From Cryptomeria japonica (Eukaryota > Streptophyta > Pinopsida > Cupressales > Cupressaceae), in NCBI RefSeq assembly GCF_030272615.1, contig NC_081410.1:115703140-115767139 (forward strand): a stretch of 64,000 bases of DNA, written 5' to 3'. Every line of letters begins with the position of its first letter. Position 1 is the first letter of the stretch. Of the stretch, positions 37,130 to 46,976 are shown one piece after another. The position numbers were made by a program, and so were the translations under genes. The notes below the pieces were generated by a model. That model was not told the origin of the DNA. It searched no databases and saw only the letters and a list, made by a program, of their open reading frames with translations.

Positions 37130-37230
37130 TCTTTACTTTTTTGAATGTTTTTGTATTTTCTTTAGGACATTTTTCTGAATGTTTTTGGTATTTTCTTTAG
37201 GACATTTTTCTGAATGTTTTTGGTATTTTC
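37130..37230. repeat. Second array of the related 30-35-bp repeat
   Basis: Three units of GAATGTTTTTGGTATTTTCT followed by TTAGGACATTTTTCT. They share the GAATGTTTTTG.ATTTT and GACATTTTT cores with the array at 36,640-36,826, from which about 300 bp of non-repeated sequence separates them. Confidence 0.88.
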
Positions 37231-37263
37231 TGATATGTAGGGGAGCCTGATGCCTTGTACAGC

Positions 37264-38433
37264 TTAGGTATAAAACCGTTTGAGGTGCATGTTGTTGATT
37301 GGATCTGCAAGCGGTTCTCCTTCTGATGTAGCCAACTGATATGCCCCAGACCCGAACACAATAGTGACAACATATGGGCCCAGCCAGTTTGATTCAAACT
37401 TGCCCTGATGTTCTCGGTTTGGTTGGTTGCGAGGATTCTCTCGTAGAACAAGATCACCTATCTCAAATGTATGAGGTCTAACTCGGTGATTGTAGCTTCT
37501 GCTCATGCGCTGCTGATAGGCTTTGAGGTGATTGTATGCAGCTTGTCGCTTCTCATCAAGTAACTCTAAGTCCTGAAGACGTGAGACTCTGTAAGCTTCG
37601 TCATCGATGAGATTGTGCAAGGAAACCCGTAATGATGGTATCTCAACCTCAATAGGTAAGATAGCTTCAGCACCATAGACCAATGAATAAGGAGTTGCAC
37701 CTGTAGGGGTCCGAATGCTAGTTCGATATGCCCATAGCGCTGGATTCAATTGAACATGCCAATCACGGCCGGCATCATTGACTGTCTTCTTTAGGATCCT
37801 CAATATATTTTTATTGGATGCTTTAGCCTGACCATTGCCTTGTGGGTAATAGGGGGTGGAAAAGTGATGTTGGATATGAAATTTCTCACAAAGCTCACGG
37901 ACATCCTGATTTTTGAAAGGAAGACCGTTATCTGTGATGATGGACATGGGTACACCATACCAACAGATGATGTAGTTGAGGATGAATGAGGCGATCTGCT
38001 TGCCGGTGACTTGGGTAAGTGGAACAGCTTCGATCCACTTTGTGAAATATTCGGTAGCGGTAATAATGAATTTATGGCCATTGGATGAAGATGGATGAAT
38101 CTTACCCACAAGGTCAAGGCCCCACTGACAAAAAAGCCATGGTGTTGTGATTGGTTGCAGTTCCTATGCTGGTGCATGTATCAGGTCACCATGAACTTGA
38201 CATTTCTTGCATTTCCTGACAAAGTAGTAGGAATCCTTTTCCATAGATGGCCAATAGTATCCAGCTCGCATGATCTTCTTGGCTAGTGATGGACCACTTG
38301 AGTGAGTCCCGTAAATTCCTTCGTGTACCTCTTCCAAAACCTTTGTTATCTCATCCTGTTCCAGACATCGAAGGAGAGTACCATCAAGACCGCGTCGGTA
38401 TAGGGTTTCGACAATAATGGTATATCGAGCAGT
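37264..38433 (-). pseudogene. Integrase region with lost catalytic Glu
   Basis: It would insert the cDNA into the genome. The zinc-binding N-terminus is readable in frame after the stop at 38434 (EVHEGIYGTHSSG and CKKCQVHG) and is followed by TAG at 38164. The core keeps the first Asp (WGLDLVG) and the second (ITDNG). The third catalytic residue, normally Glu in YYPQGNGQAE, reads Lys (AAA at 37822-37824). The C-terminal part has the usual GDLVLRENP and ends GPYVVTIVFGSGAYQL...LKRFYT. Apart from the E-to-K change and two stops upstream, conservation is good. Confidence 0.88.
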
Positions 38434-38436
38434 TTA

Positions 38437-41400
38437 GCGAATGAAGGTTTTTCGTTGGTTATTTGATTGGTTGGGAGGAAGGGTATGATCGCGGAGATAG
38501 TTGTAGAACTCACCGTACCATGGGGATTCGGAACCAACAAGGCGACATATCATTTCAGATTTGGGGATATCATAAGCGGGGATCCAAAGCTGTTCTACCA
38601 AGAACTCGTAGCGTGTTGAATTCTGTGGAAGATCTAGTAGAGATGCGATGGTAGCCATGGCGTCAGCAGCTCGATTCTGATCTCTTGGTATCTGCTCAAA
38701 AGTGATAGTAGTAAATGATGTCTTTAGAGTGTCCACCATTTGCTTATATGGCATGAGTTTATCATCTTTGGTCTGATATTCATCAGTTGCTTGTCCAATG
38801 ACTAGTTGGGAATCGCCATATACTTGCAGTTCTTGTAATTTCCATTGTATGGCTAATCTGAGTCCCGTGATCAAGGCCTCATACTCTGCTATGTTGTTTG
38901 TGCATGGAAATGTGAGCCTGTAAGACTTCGGGATGCTGTCACCTTGAGGTGTGATAAATAAAATGCCTGCCCCTGAGCCGTGCCTAGTGTATGAACCATC
39001 AAAATATAGTTTCCATGGTTGTACTTCTGTGATCATGAATATCTTTTCATCTGGAAAATTGGAAATGAGGGGATGATCGCCTATGAGTGGTGCATCGGCC
39101 AACTGATTTGCAATAACCTGACCTTTGATAGCTTTACGGTCCACATACTCAATATCAAATTCACTTAGAATCATTACCCATTTGGCCAAGCGACCTGTCA
39201 ATGCTGCTTTGCTGAGTAAATACTTGAGTGGATCAATCTTTGTGATGAGTTGTACCTTGTGTGTCAACAGATAGTGTCGCAGTTTAGTGGCTGCTAAGAT
39301 TACTGCTAGGCAAGCTCGCTCAATAGGGGTGTAATTGAGTTCATAGCCCACCAATGTGCGAGAAATGTAGTAAACAACACACTCTTTTCCTTCTGCATTA
39401 TGTTGTGCCAGTAGTACACCCAATGCTGTACTTGTTGCTGAGATATAAAGTAACAACGGTCTACTTGGATCTGGTGGCATCAACAATGGTGGATTCATGA
39501 GATAGTCTTTAAGTGTCTGAAATGCTTGCTGGCATTTGTCATCCCACTGAAAGCGGATGTTCTTGTGTAGCAGGTGTGTGAATGGGTGACACTTATCAGC
39601 CAATTGTGCAATGAATCTTCGGATGGATTGAAGCCGTCCTTGTAGTGTCCTTAGCTGACTGATATTCTTTGGAGGTGGCATGTCCATGATAGCTTTTACC
39701 TTTGCTGGGTCGACCTCAATACCTTTGCTTGAGACAATGTATCCTAGAAGCTTCCCGGAGGTCACTCCAAAGACACATTTCTTTGGGTTGAGTCGAACAT
39801 GATATTGTTCCAGTCTATCAAAGATTTGGTCTAAGATGTGGAGATGTCCTTCTCTAGTAAGTGATTTTGCTAGTAAGTCATCCACATAATCTTCCATCAT
39901 AGTATGCATCATGTCATGGAAGATGGTGGTCATTGCTCTTTGATAGGTCGCTCCTGCATTCTTTAGACCAAAAGGCATTACATTCCAGCAATATCTGCCC
40001 CATGGACATGTGAAGGTTGTCTTATGTTGATCTTCGGTTGCGATCTTTATCTGATTGTAGCCAGAAAAGCCATCCATGAGTGAAAGCATTGCATGTCCTG
40101 CTGTTAAATCCACTAAGATGTCAATATTTGGTAGGGGGAAATCATCTTTAGGACAAGCCTTATTTAGATCTCTGAAGTCGGTACAAATGCGGATGCCCCC
40201 TTTTGGTTTGCCAACTGGCACGATGTTGGAGATCCATTCTGCATAATCAATTGGTCTAATGAAACCAACATCTAGGAGTTTCTTGAGTTCTATTTTGACT
40301 AGCACTGCAATCTGGGGATGCATCTTACGAAGCTTCTGCTTGACAGGTTTGGCTCCTTCTGCTACGGCAAGGTGATGCATGACTAAATCAGGATCAAGTC
40401 CAGGCATGTCTGCATATGACCATGCGAAGTTGATCTGACGCTGCTGGAAGAACTCTATAAATGTAGGTTGTTCCTCTAGAGTGAGAAGAGATGCCAGATG
40501 TATAATATGAGGATTTTTAGGAGTCCCCACATTGTATTCATTAGTCTCCTCAATGAGGATCGTTGATCGTTCCTGTTGTGTATTAGCAGGGAGGATGTCA
40601 AACCCTTCATCCTCAGGCGCCTCAGAGAGGTTTTCACCGTTGGATACGCTCTTTCTTTTTACTTTTGTCTGATCAAACAGCGCCACAGTGTGGTTTTCAC
40701 TGGAAGATCCATGTTTTAATGTTATATTTTTGCAGCTGAAGGGTTTGGCATCTGCCCCGAAGTATGCTGCGCTATTAAGTTGAATGGTGAATCCAACTTT
40801 GTGATCCCCGCTTGGTAGATTATCCCTTAATTCCAAAAAGTCAATGATAGCCTCATCGTTTTGGAAGAGGTCAAGACATGGGGGATTTGGTTGGTTCCAT
40901 TCGATGAGTTCAGGGTGGATAATGGGCATTACTTCATTGATTAGGTTAAGTTCGTTAGAGGTATCAGTGAGGGTTAAGACAGTGTGGTGAAGGTCGTTGA
41001 TGGTACTCTCCCTGTCAGAATCAGGCGTAGGATAAGATGTTTCCAGCTCAGGTACCCAAGTGGTCTTTATCTGTGCTTCTCCGTAAACAGGGATGTCTTT
41101 GCGTGGTGGAGGTGGTGATGTGTCCTCCTCATCTAAAGTGTTAAGTTGTACAGAATCAAATTCCCACTCATGTGAGTCGGTCTCTGAATCACTCTCCAGC
41201 ATCCGATTGCTATACCATACTGGGATGTCTTTAGAATTAAACACGACAGGCGTGATTGGTTTATGTATCTTTGTAGTGATCGGTGCTTCAGGAACCGTGA
41301 TGGGGTTTAAAGGTTCTGGTACAGGAAGTATCGGTAATGGTGACTCAGTGGCTTCTGCTGGAACTACTGGTGCCATAGATGTTGCTGCGGGTTCTGATAT

Positions 41401-41874
41401 AGTTGCTGCTGCTAATGGTGCTGCTGATGGGATTACTGGTTCGTTTGGTGGGATGAATGATATTGATGACGGTTGCGGTGGCGTTGTGAGCCTCGATGGG
41501 GTAGTGGGGATAGTGCTTGATGGTGCTTTGATTATGAAAGGTGTTCTCTTTGCAGTAGGTGGGCAAAATGGTTTGCTGGGTTTTCCTTTGAATTTGAGTT
41601 TAGGAAGGATCTCTTTTTCAAAGCCTAGGCCTGTATTACCTTTGGGCTTGAATTCTGGTAGCAGAGGTTCATGTCGTCCTTGTTTGCAGTATCCCAAAGC
41701 ACTCTGACCATCATATCCCATTCTTTGCATAATGAGGAGGCCTTTGCCATACTGTTCTGTAGGAAGTGTAACTCGCGGTTTATCAGTGGTGATGGGATCT
41801 TTATAGATCCAGTCCGCTAGGTCCTCATCTTGTGTCTCTTCCTCTTGACTCTTTCCAAGGATGAATGGCGTCAA
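38437..41874 (-). pseudogene. Reverse transcriptase with two RNase H domains (1,146-codon open segment)
   Basis: This long open segment starts after the stop at 41902. A Gly-rich, G-patch-like segment (GYDGQSALGYCKQG to GNTGLGF) covers roughly residues 50-85. Reverse transcriptase follows: GGIRICTDFRDLNKACPKDD, DGFSGYNQI, MPFGLKNAGATYQRAM, and YVDD at 39877-39888 (about residue 663). Retroviral-type RNase H has LLLYISATSTALGVLLAQHN and IERACLAVILAATKLRHYLL. A second RNase H has LYFDGSYTRHGSGAGI, NNIAEYEAL, YGDSQLVIGQ and DQNRAADAMA, so all four acidic residues remain. The catalytic residues recognised here are intact. The segment ends at TAA 38434, before integrase. Confidence 0.92.
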
Positions 41875-41904
41875 GGCACATGCTGGTATGATTAGTGGTT
41901 GCTA

Positions 41905-42492
41905 GAGTAACTGCTGTGGCTTACCATGTGTTCTAGGAGAAGTGGGCATTTGTCCCACACAAAAGAGCTGACTCAAGTTGTATTCTCCAGGACCTTCCTC
42001 TGCTACTTTCATCTTAAGCTTTTCTTGCTTGGGTATAGGGGTGTTCGAACTGGCAAGAGAGGCGGGACTTACATATGATGTGGAGGAAATGGCTTCCGTA
42101 TTATTAGGAACAGTAATTTCTGGTTGATGGCTGATATTATGGCAAAATGCAAAGGGATTTGCATCGCCCAGGATTGTGATCTCTGTACTGTTATGTGGGA
42201 ACTTGATACATTGATGGTAGGTAGATGGAACAGCTTGCATGGCATGTATCCAAGGTCTCCCTAATAATAGATTATATGGCAGAGGAAGGTCCAGAACCTG
42301 ACAGATGATGTGCTTTACCACAGGGCCCACTCGGATTGGTAGTACCACAGCTCCTTTGGATGAAAGCTCTGCATCATCATAGGCCTTGATGGTGATCTTC
42401 TTGCGAGGATCCACTGATTCTATTGCATATCCCAATGCTGTGACCAACTGTAGTGTACAGATGTTTAGGCCTGCTCCATTATCGATCAAGAC
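41905..42492 (-). pseudogene. Aspartic protease region
   Basis: The segment begins VLIDNGAGLNICTL. The Asp-Asn-Gly catalytic motif in place of DTG/DSG is seen in related plant Tat/Athila elements. Further on NLLLGRPWIHAMQAVPSTYH matches the conserved hydrophobic-Gly-Arg-Pro-Trp block of these proteases. It would process the polyprotein. It is isolated on both sides by stops (42493 and 41902). Confidence 0.8.
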
Positions 42493-42495
42493 TCA

Positions 42496-44535
42496 CTTGA
42501 TCCTATGCTGGTTGATAAATCCTTCAATGTGTAGCGAAGCATTATGAGGTTGTTGGAAGGAAGAGTTGTCACTTTCGGAAAAAGTGAGACAAGGTGACGA
42601 CTTTAGATTTCCAACCATGGCTTGAAATTGGTCCGTATTTAGATTTGCGGGGACTGACGCTTCTTGGAGTGCTTGATCCAAGATAGTTTTATGAGAGGGT
42701 GACAAACGCAAAAGCTCCAAAATGGATATAAGTGCAGGGGTTTTGTCTAATTGTTCCACAAGATTGTACTGCTTTGGGATGGAGGTGGTGTCTTGTGGAG
42801 CTGCCTTGATGGTAACCTTGCCACGACGTGTAACAACATTGCAATTTGAGGTGGGATTTTTGAAGGTTATGGTTGCAATTTGTTCACTGGCATCATACAG
42901 GTGATTTACAGTATAATTATACGCAGCCTGCGTATAATCAGTGGTATCAGTGCCTCGCCTAGAAGTGGAAGGACCCCTTTGATCTTGTGATGGAAGTGGA
43001 TTCTTGAACATCTGATGATCATTATTGGTTGTTTTTGGGTCATGTCCTTCAATTTCAATTTCTTCTCGATCAATAAGATCTTGAATGAGATCTTTCAATC
43101 GGTGACAATTACTTGTCTTGTGTCCTCTTCCTTGATGGAATTCACAATGTTCAGTATCTCTCCACCATGCCGGTTTGACCTGAGGCTCGTAGTTGGATAG
43201 TTTAGGTAGAGTGACCAAATTCTGAGAAATGAGTTGTCGCAACACTGTTTCAATGGGTTCCCCTAAGGGAGTATATGCGCGTTTTTGTTTTTGTGGACGA
43301 GGTCTTGGTTCATCATGAGATGTGATGCGACCTTGATTGGAAGGAACATTTGTGTTATTCTGAGGTGGAGGATTTTGTCCTGCAAATCGAACCACAGGTT
43401 GTGCATTTTGGATAGTCCGGGCATCCACAACCCCATCATTGACGATATTCTTGTTTTTATTCCAGAAGTTTGGTTTATCGCTATTGAAGCGTGGGCGAGG
43501 ACCATCTTTTGGTTCATTAAAGATTTTGATGAGTCCTTTCTTGATGAGTGCCCTTTCACATTTTAAACCCTTGGTGATCATATCGTTAAAAGAGTCTGTG
43601 TCTTTGACATCCAGGTGAAATTCCATTTCTTCGTTTAAGTTGGAAATGAAAATTTCCACTAGTTCTCGTTCAGGTAACTGAAGAGAACGTCTGCTAGACA
43701 TTTGGCGCCATCGTTGCAGGAATACTGAGAATAGTTCACCTGGTTTTTGTTTGGTATTGCATAGATCAGCCATGGTGATGTTGCGTTCAATATTATAAGA
43801 GTAATGAGATAGGAACTTCTGGATGAGTTCCTCAAATGTTCTAATGCCACTTGGTAGTCAGGAAAACCATGACGTGGTTGTTCCTCCCAAACTTTGGGGA
43901 AAAAGGCGCATTAGGTATGTGTCTTCATATGCCACTTCAAGACAAGCGGAATGAAATTCTTGGACATGATCATGGGGATCCCCCTTTCCTCTATATTTTT
44001 CAAATTTGGATGTTTCGAATCCTCGTGGAAAGGGTGGCATATAAAGATTCCTATCAAAAGGATAGGGACAGATGTCATTGAGTGAGAATTGGTTAGTCTT
44101 GACACCACTATGAAGCTGTTGGGCGAGATTCTCGACTTGTTGCCGCAACATCTCCATTTCATTTGGAGGAGGTGGTGGTGGGTTACCTCGAGGAATGTTA
44201 TATCTTATGGGATCTCTACGCCCTTCCTCCTCATGGCGACTTTGTCTTTCTGATGCTTGTCTTAATTGGGCAAGATCAAAGTCTGAGGGGAGTTTGGCTC
44301 CTTCTTGAGCAAGTCTTAAGAAGTGAGCATCTGCATTGCTCCTGAGTATTTCGTCAAAAAGTCTGTTAAAGAGAGGGTTATGCTGAGCCCTTTCTATTGT
44401 TGCAGGAGTGGGAGTACTTGGGTTTTTGTCATCTGCATTTCCTCCAAGTGCTTCTTGAAATTCATTGAGATTTTCCTCTTCTTCTTCTTCTCTTTCTATT
44501 TCTCGTTGTCTCGACTGTGATCGGGTTTGAGCCAT
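42496..44535 (-). pseudogene. gag region of the Tat-type element
   Basis: Structural protein that would form virus-like particles and bind RNA. The N-terminus is MAQTRSQSRQREIEREEEEEE, charged and probably disordered. The capsid-like part follows (RGFETSKFEKYRGKGDPHDH, then LFPQSLGGTTTSWFS) and is cut by TGA at 43858. It resumes in frame with TFEELIQKFLSHYSYNI and FSVFLQRWRQMSSRRSLQLP. A CHHC-type knuckle, CEFHQGRGHKTSNC (C-x2-H-x4-H-x4-C), lies near 43,110-43,155. The following 200 codons form a long low-complexity to linker region typical of Tat-lineage gag. Confidence 0.85.
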
Positions 44536-44984
44536 TTTGTTTGCAAGTTTGTGTTTGAAGTTGATTGAAGATGATGATGAGTTGGTGATGAAATGAAAGA
44601 TTGATGGTTGGTGATTTGTGTTGTATGGGGATCTCTAGCACTTTAAGGTGGATGTAACCGAAATTCCTTCTTTGAATTGCTTGTTTGTTTGATAAGTTTG
44701 GATGTGATAAGGTGTAGAGAAATCTGAGATGTGTTACAGATTTTGACTACCTAGTAATGAGAGGATTCACTCATGAACTAGTTTTAACCTGCGTAGATGT
44801 GTCTCTTAGGATGAGCTTATCCTAGATGTAGAAACAATCTAAAAAGTGATGTGATGTGTTTGATTTCAAGCAATATCTAAAAGAGAACTTGGGACAAGAA
44901 CCTCTTAATGTTTTGAGAGTTGGGACGGATTGATGATGAAGTGATGATGTATGAGTGAGATGATGGATGAAAATGTTTTCAACT

Positions 44985-45533
44985 TCAATAAAAACTTTGT
45001 GTTACAAATGGGACAAACTCTATCTCTTCCCTTTCAGGCGTTGGTGGCACTTCTCGAGCTGTGTTGTAGGTGATACAGATGTTCGGGAAGAAGTTGGGAT
45101 TAATCTTTCCTCCTTGATTTTTGTGATAACTCAGAGCTCTATATTGCATAAAAGCTCTGCGGTTCAATGATTCAGAATCAAATTCGTTTGTTTTTCCTTG
45201 AAGGTAGAGACGCATGTGACGCAGAAAGACTCTACGTGAGACAAAGATTTGTCTATTTATATAGAAGAATTTCCTCCTTTTGATCAAAGCCTTTGAGCTC
45301 AATAGTCTTCTTTTCAAGTTGATATTCTGATGACGCTTCTTTTTTTGCAAGATGTGAAGAATGGTCATAAAATTTGACTCTTTGTTGTTTGTACCTTGTT
45401 TTTGATGTTTTTGGTTGTTTTGACAGATGTTTGGTTGGATGAATACTTTGTTTTTGGGAAGTGATTTTCTGATTTTTCTTTGACAAGAAAACAAAGCAAG
45501 CACACAAACACAAGAATGTTGCCCCAAAGGCAC
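44985..45533 (-). other. Open frame in the leader upstream of gag
   Basis: A minus-strand frame stays open for more than 180 codons in an AT-rich leader, stopping about 450 bp before gag. Its first ATG is at 45366-45368, which would give 127 residues, basic in the first half and ending PEREEIEFVPFVTQSFY. Ogre elements are known for an extra frame upstream of gag, so this could be a degenerate counterpart. No domain was recognised, and translation is doubtful. Confidence 0.35.
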
Positions 45534-46935
45534 AAATGAGTATGGGTCTAGATCAACCCAATCTTTGGACTTGTATATGACCCTTCCTTTAGATGTATTT
45601 TAAGGTGTATTTCCAAAGCCTGAAGTCGGCTCAATTTGTACTTGGTCTTTAAAACGAACACGCTTCAAACACGTTTTATCCCTAAGGTCAAATGGCCAGT
45701 TGTGATAAATTTAGCCCACATCTTGATATTTCTTCGACTTTGGTACTACATACCTTATGAATCCTGCCTTGGTAGGTAAGGATGTGATATACTAAGTCTT
45801 GCACGAGCATAACAAATAGATGATCCCTATGATGGGGGAGTCACCACTTTTATCAAGCCACAAGTGACTTTTCAAAAAGCTATATTTCTACTCAAGGAAA
45901 TATGTATGGTGAGTATCTTGGGAGAAAAACCATCTATGCTCTTGCACTAAATTATATCTCAAATATCCTCAATCAATAGAACGGGTGGGCTACTACTTAA
46001 AGGTGTTTAGTCATGTTCGATGTTTTTGGACATAAGTTCATTCTGCAGTGACTTACTTAAGAGCCTTGTAACTGGTGGTGGGGCCCATTTGTCCTTTCGG
46101 CCAGTTACACTGTAGGAACAGCTATACCCAAGGCTACAACTTTCGCTCACACCTGATTTCTATAGCGGCTCGAAGGATTTACCGCTCAAGGTCGTTCCCA
46201 AGAGTGATGTGTCTCTTGGCAGGCCTCTCTTAAAAAGATAAAATTTTGAGTGTTACTAACACTTTTCTCTTGCACCTAGGACCACGAAAGCCAAGGGAGA
46301 GGATAGTATGTGTTAGAAGTAGGACCACTCGACCAACTCTTTGCACAAGTGTGCCAAGCACGAAAAACACTTGTTCTTTTTAATCTACCATTGCAATGTG
46401 ATCTAACTATTTGGAGATGTTGCTCCAACAATCATGGTGTTCTTTTTAATTTTCAAAGGCAATTGTTTGAGTAAACTAGAATTTGAAAATCCTGGTCAAC
46501 TTAATGAAAAACACGTTTGCCTGAAGTAAAATTGCTTTAAAAATGAGACAAGTTGATTGTGAATTTTATTTGCACCAAAAATGGAAGTGTGGATTGTGAG
46601 TTTTATCTTGATGCAATAAATAAAATTTGCCTTGTTGATTTTAAGCACCAAAACGAAGTTTGTTTCCTAACTTGCAAAAAAAAAAAAAAAAGTTGTTTTT
46701 GTGTAAGTTTGTGGTTCTTTTTACCTTGGAACAATGAAATTCTTTTTAAGAGCCCCAAACAAATGTGTGATTCTTTTTTTAAAAGTCCAAAGTTGAAATG
46801 TGAAGTTAATTTTAAACCAAAATAAAAAGTGAATTCATTTTTAAAACCAACTTCAAAAAACAAGTTAGTAAAAAAATATAAATCTACTTTTTAATCTAAT
46901 TTAAATCTGCACAAAAGAGAAAAATAGTTAGAAAA
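45534..46935 (-). other. 5' leader of the Tat-type element
   Basis: About 1.4 kb of noncoding leader between the primer binding site and the leader frame. An A-run of 16 lies near 46,676-46,691. Packaging or splice signals may be here but cannot be identified by eye. Confidence 0.6.
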
Positions 46936-46974
46936 ATCAGAAGGTTACGTGTTCGATTCACGTCGGGTTCACCA
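46936..46974 (-). other. Primer binding site for tRNA-Trp, unusually long match
   Basis: On the minus strand, two bases after the LTR end, the sequence begins TGGTGAACCCGACGTG. The plus-strand complement, ending GGGTTCACCA, reads like the 3' part of plant tRNA-Trp: CCA end, acceptor arm, full T arm (ACGTG TTCGATT CACGT), variable region and a few bases of the anticodon stem (ATCAGAAGG). The match as recalled from plant tRNA-Trp runs for about 39 nt with one difference, against the 12-18 nt usual for a primer binding site. Confidence 0.78.
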
Positions 46975-46976
46975 AA

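Larger units (their letters stand above)
34756..37263 (-). other. Noncoding region between pol and 3' LTR
   Basis: About 2.5 kb with no convincing gene on either strand, typical of Tat-lineage elements, some of which carry an extra, often antisense, reading frame here. The plus-strand frame at 34,754-35,068 (104 codons, Lys/Glu/Arg-rich) is the only candidate and has no known motifs. Two arrays of a 30-bp repeat lie at the pol-proximal end. Confidence 0.6.
37264..44535 (-). pseudogene. Ty3/gypsy gag-pol polyprotein, one frame with five stops
   Basis: From the ATG at 44533-44535 to the TAA at 37264-37266 the minus strand reads one uninterrupted register of 2,424 codons with no frameshift. It contains five in-frame stops: TGA 43858-43860, TGA 42493-42495, TAG 41902-41904, TAA 38434-38436 and TAG 38164-38166. 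Domains in order are gag, protease, a Gly-rich linker, reverse transcriptase, RNase H, a second RNase H, and integrase. Each stop could arise from CGA, CAG or CAA by one C-to-T change. The stop at 42493 lies near the gag/protease boundary, so translational read-through there cannot be wholly excluded, but the other four lie within or between conserved domains. Confidence 0.93.

Noticed and set aside
36640-37230. Possible CRISPR-like array
   Set aside because: Units are directly adjacent without unique spacers, and the context is a plant retrotransposon.
41093-41707. 204-codon plus-strand frame rich in Gly, Ser and Val
   Set aside because: It is antisense to the linker part of the gypsy pol frame and mirrors its Pro/Thr/Ala-rich codons.
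46936-46974. tRNA-Trp gene fragment as an RNA gene
   Set aside because: Only the 3' half is present, and it sits two bases from an LTR end, so it is the primer binding site.
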